In this document: positions 28,835-40,451 of the stretch, in pieces
Layout of the letters: the number at the start of each line of letters is the position of its first letter
Position numbering within the stretch: position 1 is the first letter of the stretch
Source: Dendrophyllia cribrosa
Taxonomy: Eukaryota; Cnidaria; Anthozoa; Scleractinia; Dendrophylliidae
Assembly: GCA_024195265.1 (NCBI GenBank)
Contig: JAJLRJ010000010.1
Span: forward strand, 9,055,503-9,119,502
Length of the DNA stretch: 64,000 nt
Direction: 5' to 3'
Program-made: the position numbers and the translations under genes
The notes under the pieces: model-generated
The model's input: only the letters and a program-made list of their open reading frames with translations
What the model was told of the DNA's origin: nothing
The model's database searches: none

Positions 28835-29118
28835 CAAAGCCCTCTACCCCGTATTCGAGACCAGTGGGGGAGAAGGAGAGGAAGCTCCCTCCCCGGGTGA
28901 GTGTGAGATATTTGTATCAGCCTGGCGAGCTTGAGGGCGGTGGTAGGCGGGCGACCGATCCGATCTGGTCGATGAAGGTCCACAACATTGAAAAGGTTGT
29001 TACCAAACCAAACGAGCCGGTTGTGTATTACCTTTTCGACGGACCCAAGCGGGGCTTCGTCCGTGAGGAGCTGATGGTTGTGCCGCCAGATACTCAGTTA
29101 CCGCCGATATCTTTGTGA
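28835..29118 (+). pseudogene. Polinton integrase, C-terminal part
   Basis: After the LINE the integrase continues: RVSVRYLYQPGELEGGGRRA (about 28889-28948), an SH3/chromo-like tail region (IWSMKVHNIEKVVTKPNEPV) and VYYLFDGPKRGFVREEL, with a stop at 29116-29118. It meets the end of the polymerase gene (29094) tail to tail with a small overlap. Confidence 0.85.
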
Positions 29119-32100
29119 CCGTATGCCAGCGTGTGGACGCCATCCTCCTGCAACCAGCGCTTTGAGTCAAAGGGCGAGAGCGTTGTCTTGTTTAGATGCA
29201 CGCCGTAGATCTGGTGATCCACGCTCCTGAGCATATCCATCCCGTGTTTGAAGGCCTCCTTTTTGAAGAGGGCGTCCTTGTAATTCTGGTGTGTAATCTC
29301 CTTCTTCGTCACAACCTTGGTCGTGCCCTTCGCCTTCTTGATGTTTTTTGTCACCCTCGAGAAGGATTGAGTACATCTTTGATCGTAATGCGACAACCTC
29401 CGAGATCGGCTTGCCTGCACACTCGTCCTTCATCTTGCCGATAACCTTTTTGTTCTTCTGGCTGTGAAGAGGGTGGCCTTTCGGGAAATCACTCGTGTCA
29501 AACTCGTCAATGTGGGACTCCATGTCTTTGTACACGTCCTCTGTCTTGATTTCCAGGAGCAGTGAGTCTGTGTCAGTGTAAATTAGCTGGCAGTTCGAGC
29601 CGTATTTTCGATCTAGATTGAAGTAATAGAATTCGTACATCAACGTCTTTGAGAAATCAAGCACGCACATGCCCGTGTAGACAGGCCTGTCCATTTTGAT
29701 CTTCTCTTTGCGCATCTGGATGCCAGCAAGGGTTTCGCAGAAGATTGCGCTCCTTTCATAGAGAGGGTTGGCGAGCAGCTTCCGAAGCTTGTCTTCCTCA
29801 TCTGATCGCACCAGGCGCACATCGACTCTGGTTCTGAGGTTTTCCATCGTCTTGCTAAATACTGAGTTGTTCATGAGCTTGTAGAAGTTCTTCTCAAAGT
29901 CTGATGTGGCCTTCTTTCTGAGCTCTGTGTTAAGTCTGATGTAGGGCTCCATCCAGTCCTTCTGCTCGAAGAAGAGTACCTTGTGCACTTTTTTGAGCTT
30001 CATTCCGAGACTGAGATATAGCTGAAGATTTCAGTAATGAAGGACATATATTTCCTTATCCATCAATGTGAGGAGCAGCTTGCTTGTCTTGTCATTCCCC
30101 AGGTTCAACTCTCTTGCAAGGGATCTTTGATATGGCGACATCCACTCGTTTGGAACTTGAGATGCCTCTGGGGCTAGCGGGTAAGGGTTGTGTTTGTCGT
30201 GGAGATATTGTGGGTACTCCAAGTCAACCTCGAGTATGCAGCCTGTTTTCCTCCTAGGGCCCATCTTAGCGATCTGCTCCACTGTTGGTGTTGTTCGGGC
30301 CGACCTGAACTTGCCAACTGGAAGCGGCTGACTCATGGCCCAACCGTAGAGGTTGTTTGCATCGAGATAAAGGAGATATGACTTCTCCTTCTCCTGGTCA
30401 AAGTCGCTGAGGTATGGATTGTTCGCCTTGGAGTAGCGCTTCATCTCTTTGAAAAATGCCGCCTCTCGTTCCCTTCTCGACGAAGAGTTGCATTGTGTAG
30501 TCGGTTAGAAGCTCCAACTCTATAGCCTATAATGCGCAGGGTCTAAACGGTAGTTCTTGAGGCATGTCTTCCTAAAGTTTTCAAATACATCTGCGAGGAG
30601 GAGGACGTCCGTTAGGAGATAGATGTCGTGGTAATCCCCGAGATTCCCGCATTCAAAGGCATCCCACACTCGTTGTGCGTGCTCGTAGTCATCGTCTGTG
30701 ATGTGCTCCTTTTTGAGCTTGCTGTAGAAGGCCTCCTTCGGCGGAAGGGAGATTTCCTCGAAACGTCCGAAGGAATCCATGTACTCGTAGGGATAGACGC
30801 CCTTTCGGAGTAAAAGGCCTCTTTTTGCTGGATTCTTTTCGTATTGTTTTAGGATCTCGAAAGCTTCTGGTTTGATTGATGTGACAAGGCTATCGAGGCT
30901 TTGTTGCATAAACTGGCAGCTGTCTATGAATCTAAGCTGGCCCATAGAGAAAGAGATATATTTCTCCATTGTTGTGGGGATGCATTTCAGTTTATAACCG
31001 ACCTCTGCGATTTCTGCATCAGATGGTGAGCATCATATCCTTTCAAGTTGTGAAAGACAACCGGGATTGTTATCTTCTTTGGGTCGATTCTGAAGTAACT
31101 TCTGTTGCATGTGTTGTGGGCCGCCCCGCGATACCTGCCAGTGATGTGGCAGTGGTCTATTACTGCATCTCTGTAACATTCTCGCAGAAGAGGCCTGTCA
31201 CAATATCTACAGTCGTCCTCTGGGAACTCTATCTCTGGCTTTTTCTGCCTCTTTGTCCACTTGCCGATTTTATATCTTCCATGATCGTCTCGTGTTGTGA
31301 GTTTTAGAAACTTTCCGTAACAACTACTGTTACTGCCAGGCGCCCTCGTGTACCTATGTACCTTGCCGCAGTACTCTACTGTTTCTGAGTGGAAGAACTC
31401 ATGCTCGTCCCTTGCATTGCGCACAATCAGAGTCTTTCCGCAGATATGGCAATCCGTGGCTTTGTTGAAGTCGTCCCAATCAATTCCTGTCATTTGCAAT
31501 GGTTCTTTGTGCTCGAGAGCCTCGCGTATCTCTACTTCAGCCCTCTGAAGAGAGGCAAGAAACTCACAAACAGGGTTCTCTCCTCGGTAAATGTAGGGCT
31601 GGCCAACCGCGCCATCTGATCTGACAGCAATGAAGGAAAACCCGCAGGGCTTGTGGACCTCGGTCTTTGTGGTGCTGCTTTGTTCCTTGGGTGGGATTCG
31701 CGCGTCTAGCTTTTCGATGAGGCTCTCGCAGTCAGCATATATCACATACGGCACCTTCATCTGTTTTTGATAGTTCTTAAAGCGAAGGATGTTTTCGCCT
31801 TCCTTAGGCATCTCGACTCTTGTTGGGCGGTTTGAGGCTCCTTTGCAATAGACTTGATGGTCTTCGAGAAGTGCTTCCGTTGAGACGCCTTGCAAACATC
31901 TCACGCAGAAGTGTGTATGATTTGCAGAGTGTTGTGAGTGAAGAAGCCTGCTTTGACTCTTTACGAGGCAGTAATGCTTGATGGTTTCGAAGGTGCGAGG
32001 GTCTATCTTTGTAATGAGCATGACATTGATTCGTGGAATCTCCTCGCCTTCCATCTCACTGACGTGATAGGTAACAACTTTGTTGTTCTGCCAGCCTGAA

Positions 32101-32795
32101 ACATTGATTGCAATGTTACAGGCTGGCAGAACCTTCTTCGGTATTTCATGCAACGGTGTTGGGAAGGAAATGTCTGTAAAGTTAAACCCATCGTTTGTTG
32201 GGTATTTACTTGTCCTTTCCGGGTGCACAGCGGCTGGGTAGCGCGCAGCCCTCATTGCCCACCTCAGACAAGCATGATCTCTGTTTTGGATATTTATTAA
32301 GGCGTGTTTTACCTTTAGAGCCTGAGGAAGAGGGAAATAAGATCATCCTCTTATTGGCTCATATCGGGCAAAGTCAAGGAATACTGTGTCTATCCCTGCA
32401 ACTGCCCAGCCCGACCCGTTTACAACGATTTCAGTGACTTCTCCTTTTTTTCTGTTTATATTAATGTCGAGTCTTCTCTTAACAGCGTCCTCGTCAAAGA
32501 TGTTGACGATTGCCGGAACCTCCTGTCTTAAGAAGAACTCAGCACGTTCAATGCCTCTGTTCCCCTCTTTTATAAGTTTAATCAAGATGCCGTAATAAAA
32601 CTTTAAAGGGCCGAGTTGGTTTGACTCTGATCTGATCACTCTGAGGATTTCAGGCTCGATCATGTTATGAAAGATAAAAAGATCCCTCACATGAAAATCT
32701 TCTGGAACATGCATTTTGTAACTGTGAAGCCAGTTACGAAACCCGAGGTCCTGAAGTTCGAATGGAAGATGCCTGGGTCTTCGTGCATTCGCCAT
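29094..32795 (-). pseudogene. protein-primed DNA polymerase B of the Polinton, broken
   Basis: Five or more consecutive frames on the minus strand. N-terminal part 32343-32795 (TP-like region, FELQDLGFRNWLHSYKMHVP). Exonuclease part 30987-32255: YADCESLIEKLDA (Exo I) and FHNLKGYDAHHL (Exo II), with a Cys/His cluster (CRYCDRPLLRECYRDAVIDH) between. Part 30520-30969: DYHDIYLLTDVLLLADVFEN (Exo III). Polymerase part 30031-30444: LLYLDANNLYGWAMSQPLP (motif A). Part 29167-30003: NFYKLMNNSVFSKTMENLR (motif B) and YTDTDSLLLEI (motif C). The thumb ends at 29094 in another frame. Breaks lie near 32300, 30980, 30480, 30015 and 29400. The ATG at 32795 directly follows TATATACCGCG in the right TIR. Confidence 0.93.
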
Positions 32796-32835
32796 CGCGG
32801 TATATACAGGGGGAATGCATTTCTTCAATTGGTAA
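32796..32835 (-). promoter_or_regulatory. inward promoter-like element in the right TIR
   Basis: On the minus strand: TTACCAATTGAAGAAATGC, then TGTATATACCGCG, directly abutting the polymerase ATG. It mirrors the element at 13882-13920. Confidence 0.55.
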
Positions 32836-32965
32836 CACCCGGCCCTCATGTGCTCCATAGGGCTTCGTTTGGGTGAATAGGGGCCTCCTTGGCGTTTTGT
32901 TTTGGGGGGTCTTGTTTGTTGTTGCCTTATGAGTCTTGCGCTGATGTGAAGAAGGACGAAGCCTG

Positions 32966-33198
32966 AGTAGGTATATCGTATATGTTCTGGGAATGTCGTT
33001 TTAGGGTTCCCCAGACCCCTATAGAACCTTTATTCAATGGTTGGCAACGATGGATTTCTATGCCCCTGTCCCAGGACCGACTGAAAGGAGGTCCTGGGAG
33101 GGCTAAAAATCCATCGTTGTCAACCATTAAATTAAGGTTCTATAGGGGTCTGGGGAACCCTAAAACGTCTGTCCCAGAACATGTACGATATATCTACT
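32966..33198. repeat. 233-bp palindrome at the right tip
   Basis: Same fold as at 13520-13752: AGTAGGTATATCGTA at the start pairs with TACGATATATCTACT at the end. Confidence 0.9.
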
Positions 33199-34739
33199 TA
33201 TATATAGATAGGCTGAGCCTAACAGCGTCGCTCTTTGAACAGAAAGCCGATAATAAGCTTATGAATATACATTACTCAATTCTGATTGGCTAAGAGCAGT
33301 GTAGTTCAAGTGTAACACCTGTGCAAAAAGTGTAACACCAGTGCAAATGATGCAAAAAGGTTTTGCAAAACAAAAATTTTTTTCCAAAAAAAGGAAAAAA
33401 AAATTCCCCCCCAAAAAAAGTTTGCAAAAAACAAGAAAAATGGATGCAATTTTTTTCATGTATAATTATTAGTAAGTCATCATACGGTTTTCTCGTTCAA
33501 TTTGAGTTTTTTGAAAAAGTCACTCGTTCAAATTAATCCCAAATTGAACTCGAAACCGTATGATTACCTATACTAACTAAAGTGAAAGGTCGGAAGCACC
33601 AGAATTAAGATTGACGACCGGGTTATTTGTCAATTTTTGCAATTCTCAAAAACAGAAGTACACGACCGCCTGCACAGTACATTTAGACCGTACAAAAGTT
33701 CGCAAAAACAACTTTTTCTGGGTCTAGAATAACTAGTATGACTGATTTCCGAATAAAATACACCTGTTTCGTATCAAAAATTGCCCGAGAAACTGATTTG
33801 GAAATCAAAATTGCAAAAAAATACACAAACAGATTTGCATAAGGCGACGCGAGTGAAGTTAGGACAGTTACTATGAAATTCAAGTCTTGTTTTGTTTACA
33901 TAAAATCGCTTTTCAACCTATGTAATGAATGAACAAACATAAAATTGCACAACACAATCTTCTTTCGAAAAATGTTATTCAAATCTTAATAAGGTTATGT
34001 TTAAAAGCAAAACGCGTACCAATTATAGCGCTGTCTTCGATGAAATTCAAGAAAACAATACAACTGAATTTAAGCACGTTTTATAAACAATTCTCCAAAC
34101 TACCGAAGAGCCCAAAGAAAAAGTCAATCAGAGATTGATATCAACATAAATTCCCATCGAAAAATGTAATTTTTTACCTTGGAAATCCTTGAAAATTCTT
34201 TAAATCTCCGCTAATCCGTAAAACAAACATTTCCCCTGCATTTTGGTATCCATGTTATGGATACCAACATGTCCCTAGATAAATTCTAGGAAAAGTCAGA
34301 AAATTTCAGCCTCATAGCTATTTCGGTGTAAGAGTTATCACAATTTTACCGGAGGGGGGGGGGGGGGGGGTTCGAAAAGCACCCCCCCAGTCTGAATAGG
34401 GTTAATTAGTATCCCTGTCTTGAGTAGCAAACCGCGAAAAACTGCAGGAAAATAACGACTTTAATTTTCCGCTTAACACAACAATCCAACTAAAGTGTTT
34501 ACCGAACTCACAGCTGTGTGGCCGAGCGAAAAACAAAGCCTCGGTACGCCTCGGTTTGCCTTCAAAATTGCTAAGATCCCGGATGTTGTGACACGGAGGC
34601 GCGACACACGCACGCGCCCGCGAAACATTCCTCTAGCCATGACCATGAAAAATGACGGGCATAGGTTTTGTTCTATGAGTATGGGCTCCGCGCGGGCCTT
34701 CGGCCCGCAGAGCTCCGCTAATAATGAATGTAAACTCAC
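33199..34739. other. intron sequence right of the Polinton
   Basis: No gene seen. It contains an A-rich low-complexity stretch (33340-33460), a palindromic pair CATACGGTTT...AAACCGTATG (about 33481-33563), a G tract of 18 at about 34353-34371 followed by a C tract at 34382, and a GC-rich CpG-bearing stretch at 34500-34720. Confidence 0.5.
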
Positions 34740-35087
34740 CCATTAATCTGCTTGCAATGTATTCACCCTCAATGGCACAATAACCAACGATAAAGTCTTT
34801 CAGTAACTTAACAAACATGAAACGACCAGTTGACTGCACCGAAAATAGTTTCCTTGGTCTTGTAAAACTCCCAAGAAGCGTATTGTTTGTACTCATTCCA
34901 TCGTAAACTCGAATAAAATGTTCGGTTTCATGATATGGTTTTACAAAAATGGTAAATTTCAAACGTATTTTGTGGTGAAGCGGAGCTGTGATAGCCCAAC
35001 TGCAGTTGTAGTATTCAAATGTCTCAATGAAGCTGATCTGCCCACGTGTACCATTTAGTTCAAAGCCACAATATGTTAGGAACACAA
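34740..35087 (-). CDS. CUB-domain exon of the CUB-Ig gene
   Basis: A 348-bp exon with an AG acceptor (35088-35089) and GTGAGT donor (34739 down), phase 1 at both ends. It encodes a CUB domain of about 110 residues: YCGFELNGTRGQISFIETF, YYNCSWAITAPLHHKIRLKF (NCxW-type motif), HFIRVYDGMSTNNTLLGSFT and a final FIVGYCAIEGEY. Domain Cys are at the expected places. CUB domains bind extracellular partners. Its start phase fits the signal-peptide exon and its end phase fits the Ig exon. Confidence 0.85.
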
Positions 35088-35207
35088 CTGTAAAGTGACG
35101 AAAATACAGACGTCAGACTTTAAAACTAAACAACATCAACACCAAAAACACATAGAAAATTTCAAAACGGCGCCTTCTTTTAAGCGGATTAAGAGGTAAG
35201 CACCTAC

Positions 35208-35277
35208 CTTTCGGATTCCACATCGTTATCGCACACACGAGCAAAAACAAAAGATGTAGCGTGTTTGTCGTAAGCAT
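35208..35277 (-). CDS. signal-peptide exon of the CUB-Ig gene
   Basis: ATG at 35277, then a hydrophobic signal-peptide-like stretch (TNTLHLLFLLVCAITM). The exon ends at 35208 in phase 1 with donor GTAGGT and can splice to the CUB exon, whose acceptor is about 120 bases away. The presumed promoter lies to the right of 35277. Confidence 0.65.
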
Positions 35278-38048
35278 GTTTATTCCAACTGGTCGGGTCA
35301 GATCGCATCCAGTTTTAACTGAATGAAATGTTAGAAAACGCTGCAAAGAAACGAAACACAGGTTAGAAGTGTTCTGAAATTTTGGATGCACCGCGTCATC
35401 AAACCGACGTTTTTAGCCATGCTTTGAACTGCAAGTATGAGTACCTCGCCATAAGGGTAGAATAATGCATGTTGAAGAGTTTAGCAAACCTTATGCTATC
35501 GTGTAATCTGTTCCTTAAAACCATAAATTTTGCAAATGTATTTTTGCAAGTAGTGCCCATTTTGGCAGGTGAAAAAACATTAATTACCTTGAAAGAACCT
35601 GCAATGTAATAACCTGTGTAAAATTGCTGCCAACACCGCTGCTTGGGAAAGTTAATGAAAAAATTTTGCATTTGAAATTTATCAGTCGTTAGGGGGTCGG
35701 TCTCCTGCCGATATCAGATGTCAACAAATTTTTAATTTTCTTATTTTCGCGCGATAGCTATAGTATTACAAGTTTGGTCGGTGTAATTCTTTTTTTAACG
35801 CATGAAAATAATGATAAATGCGCTCACAGATTTCATGTCCCTCGTCTAGAAACAAAACCATCCGATATTTGCCAGCAATTATAAGGGGCTTAACAAATTA
35901 AAAAAAAGAGACTATCGTGAAATATTTTACACAGAATTTTGTTGATTGAAATGATTCTCTTTAGGCTGTTTAAGGCAATTATCTGTAACTCAACGTGTGA
36001 CTTGTTTCTTGCAGTTGGTTTTTGCAATATATTCCTACCAAGAAATGATTTCTATTACACAGTGCAGTATCTTTGCAAGAACTTTGAAACGTTTAAAGAG
36101 TCTAACAGTATATTTGTAGATGTATTTCAAACATGCACAGTCACAGATACAAAAATTAAATGACAACGGATTATTTTCGTCGAATGACATTCGCATATTG
36201 TGTCAACAGCGGCAACAAAATCAGTGAAATTATTGTCATTCAAACTTACGCATCTGCCAATTTCCACAGTGCCCATCTACCCGGAACGGAACTAATCCAG
36301 GGCGTCGGGAATTAGGCTACTCTCATTGTACCCCGGGGCATTTGACATTCGTATTTTCGACCTCAAATAATCCTGGTTCCATTTCTGACGAGAATTTTTG
36401 TGAAAGTTTTTATTAAAAGGCTATAACATATGTCAATACAGAATAATATATTATGTAATAAATACCTTAGAACAAATAAATAAAAAATACAGTGAAATAA
36501 GAGTATTATAAATGTTATATCGCCTAACAAGCTCTCAATCAGTATTGTACACTTTCTTATAGTTACTCTCCTTTGTCAAAATCAATCAAATTGAATGAGA
36601 GCGAAGAGATTGGTGTAGTGTTTTCTTTCAATCTCTTTCCTCGAACTCCTCTAATTGCAATTAAAACGCTGTTCAATAAACAGACGAGAATTTTGTTGCG
36701 AACTTGCTCTAATCGGTCACTAGAGACAACAAAATGGAGAAATTATTTCTCTGTTGACTTAGTTTGTCATCAAGAAACTGAGTCTAGATGCGAAGAATTG
36801 TCCTTTTTTTACCAAACCCGGGGGCATTTGCACAGCTTTTTTTGTCCTCGCATGGCCGGGTATTTGCCATTTTTTTTGCAATGCATTCAAGGTAATCCCT
36901 ACTTGTTTTAAAAGAAAGCTAATTATTATTTGAAATCGCGCCCTCGGAATCTCAGTCGAGTTGCATTAGCCGACTTTTGTGTTTGAAGTCGTTGAATTTT
37001 TAAAAAATAACTAACGGTGTTCATCCGCACGTCGGTTTAGTGGCGCAATTATCTTGAAGTGTTGACAAACTTGTTTCACTCGCGTTACAAATATATTTTT
37101 ATTTTGCACAAAATAAGAGATCTTTTGGCCTTTTTACGGCTAGAAGAAGCTTTTACATATATTGAGAACAATATAGCGCATTTCGTCGCATTAACTAAAC
37201 TGAAAAATTTGCGTTTTAAGACGCACGAAGTTGCGTGTGTTACACAATCTTGCAGATAAGATAATTCACACAGACTTTTATGCTAAAGGTGCTTTGGTAC
37301 GTAAAAAGAAGTTGATAACTTTTATTTTCTATTCAAACTGGCGGAGTAAATTGCTTATTTCTGCGCAGAGTTTGTGACGCGTGGTTGTTTCGCAATCGAA
37401 ACAGAATATTTAAAACTGTCAAATCTGTCACTGCTCGCTGCTCGCAAAGGCATGAATCGCCGAAAGCGTGGATTCTCGAGGGCGTCTGCTAACGAATTTA
37501 ATACCGTAAAATAACCCCTTCCCTCTCCTCGCCCCCGCTTACAAGTGTTAACTGCGGATTACAAGGGTTTTACAAAGGTTTACTGCCTTGCTGTCTGATA
37601 CAATGGATAATTTTTTCGAAGTTAAAGGATTATCAAAAGCTTGAAACTTAATTACAAAACATCAAGAACAACTAAAATTACGTTGTTTTGTATTCACGAG
37701 ATGGCTCTCAGAGCCCTTTGATTGCATTTTGTAAAGAAAGTATGATTTAAAGTTTATAAACTCCTGCAAATAAAACACTTTCTGCAGCTGAAACGCATGC
37801 AACAAGCTAGCAAAATGTTGAAAACAACACAGTTTGCGAATGCTACCACATTTTTTTGTGAAATTGCAAATATCAAATGACAATACGTATAAGCTTAAAT
37901 ACAATCTTATGATAACGCGCTAGAGGAAATTGACTTACGCGACTTTCGCCTTAAAATAAGGCCATTTACCTTACTTGGCATCCAAGCCACAGCGCGAAAC
38001 GACGGGTAATACTTCCACAGTTTAATTGTGTTGACCTGACTTGAATGT
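35278..38048. other. 5' flank of the CUB-Ig gene, no gene recognised
   Basis: AT-rich non-coding DNA. Short ORFs here show no domain or conserved motif. A 5' UTR exon of the CUB-Ig gene may lie here but cannot be located. Confidence 0.5.
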
Positions 38049-38052
38049 TACC

Positions 38053-38334
38053 AACGGCTTCGATCAGCTGAGAGAAATGGTTTCTTGCCAATATTTGATA
38101 TTTTATTTGCTGTGTCGAGCGATAACATCGCAATTTCATTTTGCCTGGCGTTTTCGTTCTTTGTTCAGGTGATGTTTTTGCTGGCCAAGAAAAAACCAAC
38201 GGCTTAAGCTGAGAGGACTGGTTTCTTGCCAATATTTGATATTTTATTTGCTGTGTCAAGCGATAACATCGCAATTTCATTTTGCCTGGCGTTTTTCGTT
38301 CCTTGTTCAGGTGATGTTTTGATGACCAAGACTG
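38053..38334. repeat. 141-bp tandem duplication
   Basis: Two copies with a period of 141 bases: GGTTTCTTGCCAATATTTGA starts at 38079 and again at 38220. They differ by a few substitutions and small indels. Confidence 0.85.
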
Positions 38335-38369
38335 TCAAAATAGACCCATCGAGGACTGAACTAAGCGCT

Positions 38370-38508
38370 CATCCTCGGTGCAAAAAGCTGCCAAACTCAC
38401 GAGTGACGTAAAACAACGAAAACAAAAGGTACTGAAATTTCAATAGAGTGCAAGACAACAAAGGTGGAAGACAAAGAAAAAAGTCGCAGGTTTTTACACC
38501 GAGACAAA
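38370..38508. mobile_element. MITE with CTCGGTGTAAG-type ends, copy 1
   Basis: The left end CCTCGGTGCAAAAAGCTG and right end TTTTTACACCGAGA are inverted repeats. The inside resembles that of the copy at 50815-50956 (GTGACGTAAAACAACGAAAA). Confidence 0.65.
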
Positions 38509-40060
38509 CCGGACCTAAGAGCTCGCCAAAGTTTCTGCCAAAGGAGGCAACATAATGAAACTATCCCTAGCTAACACTTTCTTGCATTTTATGCGACATA
38601 AATTTAAAATGCTTAAAAGCATTGGAAAATTTAAAAACATTGCAAATTTTGCTGGACGTTTTCCAGCATTAAAGTGGCAAACATGATTTTTTCCTTTAAA
38701 GGGCGGCAACCATCGCAAAATACTGTGCTTCGTTGTACCCTTCGAGCAAATTGCTTTGAAAGTACATCAGCCGTCAAACAGCTTCTATGGCTGAAATACA
38801 AATGCAAGCAGCGACTCAAATCGAAAACAAAGCATATGTTAGCAAGCATCACGTTTGTGAAATTACAAAATTAATATTGAAAATTTTGATCACAATCTTA
38901 ATTCAGGATACTTAAATGCAATAACTAAATTATCTGTTTAACTGCCAAAAAACTAATTTGTTTTTAGCAAACTGCGTGTTATTTTTTGGAATTATTCATA
39001 ACAGTATTTTAGTTACTAGCTGACTTAAAAATAAATTGCAAGTTATATTTTAACCTCTCAACCATTTGTACTACCTTACAAAAGCAAGGATTTGGCTTTT
39101 TTTATCAAAATAATAACAAGCACTTTTATTTGACCTAAAGAGGAAGATATTATGAGTGAATTATTGAAGGAAGAATAAAGCACAGCCATTTCTCATCGAC
39201 GTTAGAGAGACACGGAGGACGAAGTTGGAATCTGTGTCCATCCTAGCCACCCGCCCCAAAAAAACACGCTTTTTGTTTATTTTCATGGCTTCTCTCAAAT
39301 AGCGTGACGAATTGCGTGACGCATTTAAATCCTTTCAAATTCGGAAGCAAAACATCGTTAAAACCTGAAACTTTTTCTGAAGGGTTGTAACACAGGTATC
39401 CACATACCATGTTAAAAACAGCTTTGTATGATGTATTGTTTAGATTTTTTTAATATGTATGACGTCATGTAAAAAAACCCAATAGTTTTTGTGCACTGAT
39501 ATAGTAATTTTTAACAAAACTAGAACGTTATTTTTAAGTTTCGGCTCCTACAGACGGGTAGAACGAGAAAGCGGCTGACACTTCAGACTACCATACCTAC
39601 AACCCTGACCAATACTCTTGGGACACTACCGAAATAACTCTACAATATAACGCATTTCCCCTTTCCTCTCCCCCTGGTGCAATGTTGATCTCACGGGTAA
39701 AAAATTGTTTTAGGGCAATCAACATTGTTGTGGGGAGGGGGGACTAAAATAGCTCGTGATAACAACATTCAGAGGCATAGCGAGTACTAGGATACGAATA
39801 TATTAGGAAAGCGTGTTTTTGCGTTCAATTTCAGTGAGTGTCCCAAGAAGTATTAGCCAGGGTTGTAGCTATGATATAAATGAACGTTTTCAGTCTTATA
39901 TCTTATACTTGAAACATTGTACAGTTGTACTTGTTGGAGATTTTCCAACATTTATGGGAAAACATGTTATCTTCCACAAATGCAATTTTGTATCGTTTAT
40001 GGGTAGAAAATTTCACTCGATCGCTCGATCTGTCGATCGGCTGTTAACATTGATAAGATA
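38509..40060. other. no gene recognised
   Basis: AT-rich DNA with short inverted repeats (for example around 38560-38660). No domain-bearing ORF or RNA gene is seen. Confidence 0.5.
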
Positions 40061-40065
40061 GTAAG

Positions 40066-40190
40066 TGTAGTGTCCCCTGGATATTCAACTCGACAAACAG
40101 ATTTAACTCAAATGCGTTTAATCATGGCCGCCGCTATCAAAAGCGCATCGTCTGCCCTACCCAGCATACATAGCGGGCTAATACATTACA
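40066..40190 (-). repeat. 3' LTR of gypsy copy 2
   Basis: 125 bp. Compared with the 5' LTR it lacks a CAATATCTATAAA-type insertion and has several substitutions. Confidence 0.9.
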
Positions 40191-40451
40191 TCTCTCCTTT
40201 TCTCGGATAAACGCTCTTCGTTTCAAACAAGTGTTTCAAAACATGCTAACAATGAAAGTTAGGCAAGTAGCCTGTGAAAATACGCAACAAATAAAGCTTA
40301 ACATTCCAAACTGTGGAAGTTTGGCTATAACCAAATGACCAAGAAAGTTAAATGTGATGTCCAATGTTTATGTTCTCTTCAGAAAGCTAACAACATAGTC
40401 TCTGAATCTCTCCGGCAACCTAAAATGTGATGTCCAATGTTTATGTTCTCT

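Larger units (their letters stand above)
13520..33198. mobile_element. Polinton/Maverick, full length, degraded
   Basis: About 19.7 kb bounded by inverted repeats that start with AG, as Polintons do (AGTAGATATATCG at 13520; its complement ends at 33198). It encodes the hallmark set: protein-primed DNA polymerase B, retroviral-type integrase, packaging ATPase and a likely major capsid protein. Additional genes are a YqaJ-like nuclease and a VLTF3-like factor. A TATAT on both flanks could be the target duplication, but the sequence is too simple to fix its length. Most genes carry stops or frameshifts and a LINE splits the integrase, so it is not active. It sits in an intron of the CUB-Ig gene. 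Confidence 0.93.
32792..33198 (-). repeat. right terminal inverted repeat of the Polinton
   Basis: Complementary to 13520-13925 with few differences. The outer 233 bases (32966-33198) are palindromic. Confidence 0.92.
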
